In this document: piece by piece, positions 43,430-54,404 of the stretch
How positions within the stretch are numbered: the stretch's first letter is position 1
Layout of the letters: every line of letters begins with the position of its first letter
DNA from: Trametes villosa
Taxonomy: Eukaryota > Basidiomycota > Agaricomycetes > Polyporales > Polyporaceae
Direction: 5' to 3'
DNA length: 64,000 nucleotides
Assembly: GCA_002964805.2 (NCBI GenBank)
Contig: PUDQ02000010.1
Span: forward strand, 1,860,001 to 1,924,000
Translations under genes and position numbers: made by a program
Notes under the pieces: generated by a model
Seen by the model: only the letters and a program-made list of their open reading frames with translations
What the model was told of the DNA's origin: nothing
Databases searched by the model: none

Positions 43430-46188
43430 CTACCTCTTGCTGAAGAACTTCGCGATGCCCTCCCCGCCCGCCTTCTTCTTCTTGCTTGCGCTCTTCTTCT
43501 TCACCGCCGGCGCGGGTCGATCCACGGGCCGGATGACGCGCTTCGGCGCACTCTCGTCCGCCGCCGCCGCCAGCTCCTGCGCGAAGTGGAAATCAGCGTG
43601 CTCGAGGCGCAGCGCAGCCAACGCCTCCTCCCTGATGGCGTCAAACGCGCGCGCTGCCTCCTCGCGACCATCCGCATCCGCATCCGGCGCCCCATCACGC
43701 CCCGCATCTGCCAGTGCATCATCGCCCAGCCATATGCGCTGTCCACACTTTTCGCAGACAAAGGAGAACCGCTCGTCCCGCTCCTCCACGGCGCTCGTGC
43801 TTGCACCTTGGTCTGGCTGGGGCGGTTGTCGAGCGGGTGATGCAGATCGCTTGCGTTTCAGCGCGGATGGCGGTTTCGCGGAGGGTGGTTTGCTCGAGCT
43901 TCCACTTGCGCCCTCGGTGACGGGTTGCTCTTCATTCGAGGGCCTGGACGCGAGGAAGCCTTCGATCCTCCGCTGTCCGGATTCCATGGACCCGATGCCG
44001 GAGAACGACAGTTGTACGTTGGTGATCTTGAAGGGTATAGATCCACCAGGCCCCACCAGCTCCTTCCAGAGCTTGTCACCGTAAGATGCGATGGTGTCCA
44101 CGGTGACGTTCCTCGTGAATGGGAACGGTGTTTGCCTCGACTTGAATGTATCGTAGCCTTGTAGCCGTCGAAACCGATCGTCAGCGCGGGGTTAGGCAGT
44201 GAATTTAGAGTTTCGTACAACAGCTGGGAGATGTCGTCGCGCTCACCTTGTCGTACATGCAACACGACGGTCTTCGGCCACAGCGCAGTATTGCTCTCGC
44301 GCGCCTCATTCAGGCGCAACGCCAGCTCCGCTGCGAGCACCCGTATCCAGTGGTATCCCTGCGTCGCCTTCGTGATCGGCTGCGGCAGGTTCTTCGACGC
44401 CAGCATGCTCTTGTTGACCGCAGATTTTTCCTTGACTACTCACGCCCGCCGTCAGCAGTTGCCCGACCCACCGCATGGCCTACGCGGATAGTAACAGTAA
44501 TGAAGGTGAGAATGCGGACCTTCTGATCGGTCAATCCCCCTGCGGAAGATCAGTGAACCCTGGCAATACAAACGGTTACTCGACGAGGGGACATACCGCA
44601 GGATCTCGTACACCCAGATAGAGTCTTCGCCGAACTTGCGCTGCATCTCCTCTGGTTACGAAGCGGTGAGCGCAGTTGTCAAAAAGGCTCTGATCGGTGC
44701 TGAGCATACCCAGGCTTATCGTCCTGGCACCCTCGTCAGGACGACAACCCGACAAAGGGTACGGGAATGACCTACAGGAGATCACCCACAGTGGACACGT
44801 CGTACTCCTCTGCCAGGGCCTTTCCGAGCTTGCCACCTAGAAACCTAATCTAGCAGATTGAGTCGACATCGTTTCAGGGTATGCAGAGAGAGAAAGGGTT
44901 TGACAACGGGGGTACGAACCTTCTGGAACGCCATGGGTCGCAAATAGTTCGGGATGGCGGCGTTGCGCAAAATGGTCTACCGAGCACACCGACGTCACCG
45001 AGCATGAGCGAATAGCCACGGTTAAGGAAACCCACCTGATTCATGGGCTTCTTGTACGAGGCGGTGAGCTGTCCATAGCGACTGTTGAGCCTTCACACAA
45101 TACGGCGGACAACAGTCACTAGCAAACCTTGGCTAAGAACTTATTCCTGGCAAGACCCTGTTGAATGTCAACCTACTGTCTGCACTTGTACGACACAGGA
45201 GCGCGCTCACAGCAGAGGTAGTGTACCCCAGTTTCGTTCGGATGTCCTCGCGGATGCGCAGCATGAGCTCGGCTGCGATGGACAACGCGACGTCGTGCCA
45301 TGTAGTAGGCACATCCTCCTCTTCGACGTCCCCTTCTTCATCGCTTGGTTCCGAAGCATTCGACCTCTGGTCTTCCGCTACGGCTTCTGGGGCTCCTTCT
45401 GCGGAAGGATCCTCTTCCTTCGGTGGCTCCTTGGGCGGGTTGACAGGAACCACCGTGCCCAGTCCGTCCCAGGATATCGGCGGCGGTGGCGGTAGAGGAC
45501 TATCCATTCCGTTCGGCGCGTCAGGCGGAACAGTGGCCAAGTACGGATATCGTTTCAGCAGCTCCTCGCGCACAGGACGCGAAAAGTCAATGAACGCCTC
45601 GTCGATCGACGCCTTCTCTAGCACACCCCTTCAGCATCTCTCCCTCCGCGAAACATTGGCCCGCGGAATTCACTCACCGACCTCCCCACCAGGCAGCCCC
45701 TCCTTGAACAGCTGAATGATCTTCATGCTCTCCCGCCGATAATGGTCCAGCGATACCTTATGCGTCAGCGTGTCCGGGTTCTCCCAATACCCCGGCTCCG
45801 CCTCGCCCTCGCGGTACGTCGCGACGTGCACGACCACGAGCTCCGGACACCGCTTGCGCGCGTCGCGGATCTTGTCCATGCGCGAGATGCCGAACTTGCG
45901 CGCGGGATAGTTCACGGCAATGAGCGAGTCCCACTGCTGCACGACGAGCGGGAGCGCGGGGTCGAGCCCGAGCCGCACCTGCTCGCACGCGGCGTAGAAC
46001 GCGTCGCTGTCGCAGAGCGCGATGACGCGCAGCGGGTCGCGCACGCCCAGGTTCTGCGCGTGCAGGTGCCGGTAGGTGATTGTGGGGTTGAGGTCGTCGA
46101 AGTCGTGCGCGGTGGCTGGACCCTTGCCTTTCCAGTATGACCGCGAGGGGGGTTTGACCGGATTTGCCGAGCTGGTGGAGGCGGACAT
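43430..46188 (-). CDS. rad30: DNA polymerase eta (translesion Y-family polymerase)
   Basis: Nuclear polymerase that copies past UV photoproducts. The N-terminus MSASTSSANPVKPPSRSYWK precedes the catalytic core. VIALCDSDAFYAACEQVRLG holds the first metal-binding aspartate, and KASIDEAFIDFSRPVREELL the Asp-Glu pair. Then come an acidic insert rich in EEE/PSDEEG, TSAGVARNKFLAK-type thumb sequence, KSMLASKNLPQPITKATQGY, and the little-finger domain with WPKTVVLHVRQG and PFKITNVQLSFSGI. The C-terminus carries a ubiquitin-binding zinc finger (FVCEKCGQRIW to EHADFHFAQEL) and ends GIAKFFSKR, a PCNA-interacting peptide. Exon boundaries in the middle are approximate. All functional parts are present. 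Confidence 0.93.
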
Positions 46189-46542
46189 GACGTTCCCAAA
46201 CTCCAGTATCCGTCAGCCGGGTGGTTTAGTAGAGAACCCAGCGGATCCAGAGGGTCGAGAGGCAACAGGTGGAGGTGGATGAGACAGGAGAATACTGTAG
46301 TCGAGGCGCGCAGAACGCGTCCAATGAGACATGGGCGTCTACGTCACGCCTCCTACCGCGCCGCGCGACGCGACGCGTCTGATCTCCGAGTCCTTGCAGT
46401 CCACCACCACCACCAACTACGACAAGGAGCAAACATGACGAGTCCGAATTGATACAAAGTCCAAGTTTCGTACTAATACAACATTCCGCGTATACACGGC
46501 TCCATCCGACCATCCGTCGCGCGCTCACGACCTCGACCTCCT
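46189..46542. other. intergenic between rad30 and the AIFM3-like gene
   Basis: About 350 bp of polymerase eta promoter and the 3' flank of the downstream oxidoreductase; nothing else is seen. Confidence 0.5.
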
Positions 46543-49090
46543 TCACGCAACCTTGGGCTTGGCGTTGACCGAGGAGATGTCGACGGAAAGGATGTCCTAT
46601 CGCGCCAGCCCGGTTCAGAAATGCTCATTCTACAGGAAAGACAGCAAGCGGTACGCACCTTCCCTGCCTTGATCTCGGCCAAAGTGGGGGTGAGGCCCAG
46701 CCGGAGCAGTTCGGAGGCCTTCATGACCACAGGGTCGCGCTGCATGCTGTGGGGACGATGTCAGTCGCCAGTCACGCCCTCCAAACTGAGGCTGTAGCTC
46801 ACCTCGCCACCGCGATGATCTTGCCCGCCTTGGCGTAGTAGGCCACAAACTACACTTCACTGTGAGTGACCCATCCAGCCGACCGCGACCCGCAGAGCAC
46901 TCACCTTCAGCTCGTCAGGGTTCCCATCGATGTACACTTCGTCATATCCAGCACCGACGCCGCAGTAGCGCAGCTGCTGGCCCTCTGTGCGAAGGTGAGC
47001 AGTCGTGCGACGAAAGCGTGCGCAAGGCTACTCACGTGCACTCCAGAACACGGGGACCTTGACGAACGGCTGGCCCTTGCCCTCCGCGATGGTCTTACCC
47101 ACCGCACGACCTTGGTTCCCGGCGACCTGCATGCAAAGTCAGCGCGTGCTTGATATGCGACCTGCGTACCCCGGCTTACATTCCAGTGCTCAATCCTCCT
47201 GGACTCTCCGGTGCCCGGCTGAGGGTACAGAGCGATATCGCCTGACGTTTGCCCACACATCAGCATTCAACCTATGATCGACCTTGGGTGTGGCACTTAC
47301 CGACAGCATAGACGTTCTCCAGGCCCTTCACGCGCAGGTACTCATCAACCTGCACAGCCCCAGTCTTGTCGATGACCTGCTCGAAGCCCTTGCTGCTCTT
47401 CAAGTACTCGGTCGCAGGCGCAACGCCGACGCCCATCACAACCACGTCTGCGGGGAGCGTCGTGGTCTGGCCGGTGCTCGACGTTACGACGACCGCGCCT
47501 GCGAGAGACGAGTCGGACTCGGAGGCGATGATCTTCTCCACCTTGGACTGGGCGTGGAACTTGATGCCCTTCGATTCATGGAACTGCAACAGGCAGGTGA
47601 GCACGACGCGGTTGCAGTAGTCAAGGACAGGAACACTGTACCTTCTTGAGCCCAGCGCCGACCTCCTTGCCGAGGACAAGCTCGAAGGGGAACTCTTCCT
47701 GGCCGATAACGTCGATGGAAGCAAGCTTGCGCGAAGTCACCGCGACGACGAGCTCCATGCTGATAAAGGACGACCCAATAACGACGAGACGCTTGCCCTC
47801 CTTAACCGCTGCGAAGGCTCAGATATACGCGCGTAGATTCCAGACGCTATCCCACGACCACGTACCTGCATCGATCTTCTTTGCATCCTCGACCCCGCGG
47901 AGAGTGAGCACGTTCGCGAGGTCCTTGCCCTCGATAGGCAGGCGACGCGGCACACCGCCAGAGGCGAGCACCAGCGTCTCGTACGACACGCGCTCCGAGC
48001 CGACGATGACCTCCTTCGCGCTCGGGTCGACACCAGTCACCTCCACCCCTGCACGGAAGTCGACGCCGTACTTGGAGCGTAGGTCGGCTGCGGAGCGCCA
48101 CTCCAGCTTCGAGGGGTCGGTGACGAGGGCCTTGCTCAGCTTTGTCCTGTCGATCGGGGTGTAGGTCTCCTTGGAGAGGACCGTAATGGGGCCATTGTAG
48201 CCATGCTACGGTACGTGAGCCAGCGTCCCGCATATAGCGATTTTGCTGGTACTTACCTCTCTCAGGCTCTCAATGAGGTGGAAGGCACCACTGCCGCCAC
48301 CGACAATTACGACGCCCTTCCCTTCACTGCTGCCTGTAGCGAGCAGTTTGGGTTGGCGGGACTTGTTCGCACTCGTGGTGTTTGCGGGGTCAGCGGTGAC
48401 GCTAATCTTCCCATCCACGATCTCCGCCTTAAACGAGTGGAGTGCAGTCGGAGCGGGCGCGTCCTCTGCGGCATACCGTCATCAACCCTTAACTCAACTT
48501 GACGACTTCAACGAAAGAGGCAACATACCAATATCGCCGGTGCATACGTTGAAGCACGCTGCGCGGCAAGATAGTGATCAGCCGCTGGCCGACCACCGAT
48601 GGGAACGCGCCTCCGGAGAGGTCAGCCTGGGTACGTTATATGACTTACCACCGTGCCACGGGCTGTAGGGTGCTCAGTAAGCGGCGGTACACGCGCAGGG
48701 CGGCCTGGCACGCACCAGACTACACGGCCGTCCGCAGTGAGAACGCCTTTCGCGAGCGGTGCGCCGTAATGCGTGCAGAACGCGCTCGTCGCATGGACCT
48801 TGTCGCCTAGGCGCGAGAGGAGGACCTTGCCATCCTCGAAGGGGACCTCCTTCCTGGACGTGCTCGTCAGTTACATGCTGTGTTACATACGCTTCTCATG
48901 TCATTGGACCCGACGGAGGGGTACGTTTGGCGCATTGTGGCTACGGCCGCGTTCAACGCGTTGTAAAGCCTCTCCGGTAGATGTATCGCGGGCATAATGT
49001 GTGCTTCATCGGACGCAGAACACAAGCCACTCACATCTCTCCATCCTTCAGCTCGGACGCGTCGAGCACGGCGATCGTCTTCTGCGACAT
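46543..49090 (-). CDS. Rieske / FAD-dependent oxidoreductase, AIFM3-like
   Basis: Two-part redox protein. Residues 1-100 form a Rieske [2Fe-2S] domain: MSQKTIAVLDASELKDGEM, then SAFCTHYGAPLAKGVL with the first Cys-His pair, and after an intron the CPWHG second pair. The rest is a pyridine-nucleotide-disulphide reductase fold. GVVIVGGGSGAFHLIESLRE holds the first dinucleotide site, LVLASGGVPRRLPIEGKDLA is the ATG-like motif, RLVVIGSSFISMELVVAV the NAD(P)H site, and DVVVMGVGVAPATEYL and NVYAVGDIALYPQPG complete FAD binding. The C-terminal dimer-type domain ends DISSVNAKPKVA. This is the domain order of animal AIFM3 and bacterial Rieske ferredoxin reductases. Substrate and location in fungi are unknown. 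About ten exons; the start at 49090 opens straight into the Rieske fold. Confidence 0.9.
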
Positions 49091-51429
49091 TCTGCGAAAC
49101 GATGTAAAGCTGTGGAGTGGGCTGGTGGTGGGTGGTGGTGGTCGAGAGATAGGCTTTGCGCTGATAAATCTCAGACGAAGAGCTGAGTGTGAGAGGAGAC
49201 CGGGGATATGCATGGGTTCCCGGCCGCAGGCCGCGCCCTGCTCCTTTCAAGCATCGCGAGACGCAAGGTGGGAATGACGTCGCCACGCCCTCATCGAGAG
49301 CGATCGGGCCGGGGTCAGCCAATCAGATTGCATGGATTACACTGGCTACTCAACGCCGATCGACTTAGGCGCCGAACAGGTCGACCTTGACCTTGACCTT
49401 GAAGCTTGAAGGTGACCGCTAACTAGCTACGTCGTATTCTTCGATATTCAATACTGTCCGCCTCGCGAATCAAGGTCCCTCAAAATGCCTACGTACATAC
49501 GGAAGCTGTCTGCACCTCGCCCTCCAGATATGTAATGCGACCCATCGCTGTCGCTAGGCAGCATGTAACAGCTGTGTTTACATGCTTGGCATCCGACTCA
49601 AACCAAGTGTCATCCTTGCACGATGGAGGTCGTCTCCTATGTTATCTGTGCTGAAATGTTCCGAGGCAAATATAACAATCTATGGTACGTAGTATGCATG
49701 CACCGTGTTTAGTTGACAACAGCTAACTTGCAAGTACTCGAATGAAGGCGACGCAAGTAAATGCGTAGTTCCACGCGGAGACTAACTCACTTCCCCGAGT
49801 TGTTTCTCGTCTATGGCTCTGAGATATTTCAGGCTCCATGGAATGTACAAGCAGCCTGCTTCAAGAGAGCTGCTTCTCCAGTAGCTGGCCATAGGTGGCA
49901 GTGCGCGGCATAGGTGAAGTACAGAGCTAGTTACTGCTCTGAAGTTGCGGCTTTTCCTGATTTGGGTTCCACGAGCCAGGAAATATCTTAGCCAGCTGTG
50001 AAGAGCTCGGGCGATGTTCGCTTTCCGGCCTTTCTCTCCAGGTGCGTTCTCGCAGTGATCTACAGAAAGTAGTGTGGGACGGGTCCCCCTGCTCCCGTGG
50101 AGCACATGGCTCCGTATCGCGGATTCAGTATATCACGGTGATATCGCTCTTATGAAAGACGCCGTTCAAATTCTTTAAATGCAGCTTCTCTGTATGCGCA
50201 TGGTAGGCTCCGGCCAGCGATCGCGCAAAAAGGCCCCTGGGATCCTGGGGACAGGATCGCCTTAAACACGATGCACCGGTACCGGCCGCAAGGGAGGAAT
50301 CGCCGCCGGCAGCTCGTCCGAAGCACAGCCGTCGAAGATCAAATGTCGAAGAACGCACCCCTCGCCGCTCAAGTCGCCACCTGAGACCGATCATGCTAGC
50401 GGCGGAATAGAATCCCACAAGGCTCGGGAGGGCGTCCTAGAACGTGAATATTGGAAGCACTCGAGTCGGCGATCTCAGCTCCCAACTCATCCCCAACTCC
50501 CTGCCATCAGCGATGTTATCACGTCTATAGGTGCGTAATGCCTCCCATGCAGTGAGCCCGGCGTCATTCATCCTCATTTCACAGTCCCTGCGGTTCATAT
50601 TCTTGTCCGCAGCACTGCGAGGTAGATCCGCCAGAGCTACGTCCTAATGCAACATAACCGCCGCCGAGTCTGCGGCGCGATCCCGTTGAGTTCACCGGAT
50701 TGCTGCGCGGAGAACGTTTGTACTGGCTTACCTCGCACGGATATGCTTCCTCGCTTCTGCATCGAGGTGTGCGCTACGCTCCAAGGTCCTACTGAGCGAA
50801 ATGCCATCTCTAGAGTTCGTTCCAGGGGCATATGCATCGCTCGGCCAAGAACAAGGCAAAGGCACGGTTCGAATTTCCACGCCGTACTACGACCGCAAGG
50901 GGTGCAACGACTGCCCACCTCGTGGAGGCAATGAAAAGGCACGGCTGCTGCTGCGCGATAGCAGTCGCCAGCCATCCGAACGCTTCCCCTCTGGTACAGA
51001 CGCCGGACCCTGGCACTACCGTCGCGCAGACCCTTTCGCTCTGCTCAGCCCTCGCCGCTGTCACAGGTATTCGCAACGCCATTCGGTCGTGTGTTCGCTC
51101 ATGGGTCGGCCAGGGCACGGGACCTCAGGCTCGGCAACTTCTAGGCCGCCAAACGGTTCTAGATGTCTCTCCTAATGAGTCGCCGCCATGTCTGGGTTTC
51201 AAGGGGACAATGCGACTTCTTTCCCAGGGGGCCTATCGATGGGAGACTAACTGCGGTTACGGCGCGTGTTCCAGCTCTCCTTTGCCTCCCCTCAACGCAA
51301 TCTTCAGGGTGATCTGTCCACTCCTAGGCTGTTGGACCATCACAGACAACCTAACAAAGTCGCCGAGTACGTCTTCACATCATATCACGTCTTTGATCAT
51401 ATGTCCTAACGAGTTACTTGTAGCACGCT
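49091..51429. other. 2.3 kb intergenic region, no gene supported
   Basis: The region has a GACCTT hexamer run at about 49382-49402 and otherwise no structure I can name. Open frames at 50647-51482 (+) are short, overlap the next gene's start in other frames and lack family resemblance. Confidence 0.45.
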
Positions 51430-53658
51430 ATGTGGCTACTGTCGACCAACCACCTCGAGCTTCAATACTTCAACAGTCATGAGGAGGCGTCCGAGGCGTC
51501 ATGGTATGTGGTATTCCCTCCAAACAGGAGCCGATCATTTGAATCAACATGTCATGGCAATAGCTCGGGGGCGCCGAGGAAGGGCTACGCGATACTCTCG
51601 CATGTTTGGGCTCACGATGGCACACCAGAGCAGTCGTTCCAAGACATCAAGGGACTTATCGCCGCCCAGAACCAGAAAGAGGCACCCAACCTCTCCTACA
51701 GCAATTGGGGACTCGGTGTGAGTGCGAAGATACGGGGGAGCGTGCAATTCGCGCGGAGGTTGGGATTCGGCTGGATATGGAACGACACATGCTGCACTGA
51801 CAAGAGGAGCAGCGCAGAGCTCGAGGAGGCGATCAACTCCATGTTCCGATGGTATGAGAAGGCGGCGGTGTGCTTTGCCTACCTGCAGGATGTACCGGAC
51901 GACTGCGCCATCCATGGAGAACAGTCCGCGTTCCGCAGGAGCTTCTGGTTCAGACGAGGATGGACGTTGCAGGAACTACTTGCCCCATCTTTCCTCATCT
52001 TCGTTTCGGTCAACTGGAGGCCTCTTGGTACGAAGACCCAGCTGGCGGATCTGCTCTACCAGATCACGAAGATCGACGTGGAGGTCTTGACGTTCCATCT
52101 CGACCTGCAGCGCGTCAGCGTTGCTCGGCGCATGTCCTGGGCTGCTAACCGTATGACGTCCAAAGTAGAGGACCGGGCGTACTCACTCTTGGGTATTTTC
52201 GGTGTCTCTATGTCGACGATCTACGGCGAAGGGAGCTATGCCTTTCGGCGGTTGCAGATTGAGATCATGGGACGGTGTGCCGATCACACGCTCTTTGCCT
52301 GGGGGGATGCCTGGCCGCCCATTGGCATAGACCCTCCCCTTGCAACCTCCAGTAGTTCACACTCGTCTTGGCACGAGAACGCATCCGCCGCAGCGCCCCA
52401 GGGGTTCAAGCCCGATGCATTGCGCTTTTCCCTGCCTTCCTTCGAATACAGCAAGTCCATCTTCGCGCCATCTCCCACCGAGTTCGCAAATGCAGCCATG
52501 ACCACGACATCCTTGCAGGACGCCGTCGAGCAGGCATGTGAAGTCTTCAACATCACCGTTCCTACAATGACGGATCCGGTGCGTTCAGTCCACTTCATTG
52601 TTGTCATGTCTGAACTGACTCGTGTCTCTCTTAGACTGTGTATCATAGGGTTTGCCATTACGAGCGTCGGGGTCCGCTGTCGGTTCCCTGTCATCCCCGG
52701 ACGTCCATTCTCTTTGGCGCTCCTCCTATGCAAAAATACCCTCGGCCTGATCATCGCTCTCCCCATGTGGCCAACCGAGACGACAGACGGCTTGCCCCAG
52801 CTCTACCGTGCTGGCATGACATCCTTCCCGGACAACACATCATACAGGCCGATTCCTATGTGTTCCCGCAATCTACAAATGCTCCGCGACCTGCACGCCT
52901 GGGCGCCCCTGAACACTCCGACACCCGGTGCCCGCGCTGTACTTGAACCGAACCTGATCCAAACCATCTACGTCGCCAACTTCCACTCCTCCTCCCAGTC
53001 CCGTCGAGAACCACAGCTCAGCCAAGAGCCCCGTTTCCTCTACTTACCTGGCTGGACCAACGATGACCTGAGCGCGTACCGAATGGAGCTAGAGAACTGC
53101 CCACCTCTTGACACGGCAATAGATCCCCCGTCCCTACTCCGCATCGTTCACCAGGGCCCACCACCCCGTCGGACAGCGTTTCTCATCCACTTCGCACGCT
53201 CGAGGGGCCTACTACATGCCCTCGTCGGGTTTCCTCCCAGCGAGCACACCCGGGCTCGTAGTAGCGTGCAGGATGATGACATCGGGGACATACCGTTACC
53301 CGTGGGTGCGCGCGTCAGCTCCTGGAAGCACGGGTCTCAGTCGTTCGTGCGTGGGGAGAAAAAGGTCCACCTGAGTGTCAGCCTTTGGCCAACCATACCG
53401 GACGCGTACTGTCTCGGCATCCAGCTGGAGGGATACCGTCTATATCCCGCCCATCCACCCTCGACTTCGCCCGACCCACTGGCACGGCTTATCGAACGTC
53501 GCTCGAGCAGGCACTTCATAGTGCCCCGAAGCGAGCCGCTATCATCAGACTTTCGGGCGCCCCAAGACCAAGTCTCCTTTACCCACCGTGACCTATATTC
53601 CCTCCCTTTACGACCTAAACCATTGCCACCTAGCGACCAAGACAGAGGTCCCAACTGA
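51430..53658 (+). CDS. HET-domain protein, second copy
   Basis: A single open frame of 742 residues, a paralogue of the HET gene at 12488 in length, start (MWLLSTNHLELQYF) and motif order: GYAILSHVW, RLGFGWIWNDTCCTDKRSSA, INSMFRWYEKAAVCFAYLQD, RGWTLQELLAPSFLIFVSVN, VEDRAYSLLGIFGVSMSTIY and GEGSYAFRRL. It has a longer insertion between the start and the first motif than copy 1. Around 52579-52634 the frame crosses an intron-like segment (GTGCGT to CTCTTAG, 56 nt). Removing it would shift the frame and end the protein early, while reading through keeps resemblance to copy 1, so I keep it unspliced. Non-self recognition is inferred from the domain. Confidence 0.85.
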   Translation: MWLLSTNHLELQYFNSHEEASEASWYVVFPPNRSRSFESTCHGNSSGAPRKGYAILSHVWAHDGTPEQSFQDIKGLIAAQNQKEAPNLSYSNWGLGVSAKIRGSVQFARRLGFGWIWNDTCCTDKRSSAELEEAINSMFRWYEKAAVCFAYLQDVPDDCAIHGEQSAFRRSFWFRRGWTLQELLAPSFLIFVSVNWRPLGTKTQLADLLYQITKIDVEVLTFHLDLQRVSVARRMSWAANRMTSKVEDRAYSLLGIFGVSMSTIYGEGSYAFRRLQIEIMGRCADHTLFAWGDAWPPIGIDPPLATSSSSHSSWHENASAAAPQGFKPDALRFSLPSFEYSKSIFAPSPTEFANAAMTTTSLQDAVEQACEVFNITVPTMTDPVRSVHFIVVMSELTRVSLRLCIIGFAITSVGVRCRFPVIPGRPFSLALLLCKNTLGLIIALPMWPTETTDGLPQLYRAGMTSFPDNTSYRPIPMCSRNLQMLRDLHAWAPLNTPTPGARAVLEPNLIQTIYVANFHSSSQSRREPQLSQEPRFLYLPGWTNDDLSAYRMELENCPPLDTAIDPPSLLRIVHQGPPPRRTAFLIHFARSRGLLHALVGFPPSEHTRARSSVQDDDIGDIPLPVGARVSSWKHGSQSFVRGEKKVHLSVSLWPTIPDAYCLGIQLEGYRLYPAHPPSTSPDPLARLIERRSSRHFIVPRSEPLSSDFRAPQDQVSFTHRDLYSLPLRPKPLPPSDQDRGPN

Positions 53659-54404
53659 CAAGGTTACTGACGCCCTATCACGGACGACTAGGTGCGCGGG
53701 AACGGGGTACGGTGGGGAGCGCAGGGCGGTGGACGGCGCGTGCGGGGCGCAAAGGCAGCATGCGTAGGGTGCGCAGACGTGCGGGCGCGCTGATGGGTAC
53801 CCCGTGGCCAGGCACTGTGCGGTCCGAGGACGCAAGTCCCAGACCGCCTCGGCGCAAGCTCAGAAGGCGTTATTTCCTCTTCGATTACATTCGCACGCGG
53901 ACGTGCAGCTTGTACCGATCAGCTTTATTTCTTATTCAGCTCGCACGGGGAATCGGTGCTGCAGCGCACAAGTTGCAGCACCGATGGTCTAGGCGTGCGG
54001 GCACGCTGCGTTTTCAGTAGTTTGAAGCGGCGTGCCCAACTGCACGACCGCGTCGCATCCTATCCCGCCCTCGTTTACTATGCACCCCCACCCCGCGACC
54101 TCCGACGCTGACGACTTCCGAGCCGTTGTGCGAGTCCTCCACATTCAGGCCTCCTCATGTATGAATACTATGTTGACATCCTTGTGAATACCTTCGCAAT
54201 CCCCCACCCGACCTTGACCTTGACCTCGACTTCGACTTCGCCGTGGTTTGCCTTCGTCCTGTGTGTTCGCCTTTGACTTCATCACCCGCGCCCACAAGCT
54301 ACCGCGCACCGAATATATACATACAGTCGCACCAAGATGCCTCCCGACAACTTCTCGGTCCGCGCATACTGATACACGAGCAAGAACACCAGGCACTTCC
54401 ACGC
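53659..54404. other. intergenic with a perfect 12-bp inverted repeat
   Basis: Downstream flank of the HET gene and 3' flank of a DUF6534 gene. It contains the hairpin at 53952-53985 and a run of GACCTT/GACTTC hexamers at 54211-54240. No gene is seen. Confidence 0.5.
53952..53985. repeat. perfect 12-bp inverted repeat
   Basis: ATCGGTGCTGCA at 53952-53963 and TGCAGCACCGAT at 53974-53985 are exact reverse complements around a ten-base spacer, about 300 bp beyond the HET stop codon. Confidence 0.75.
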
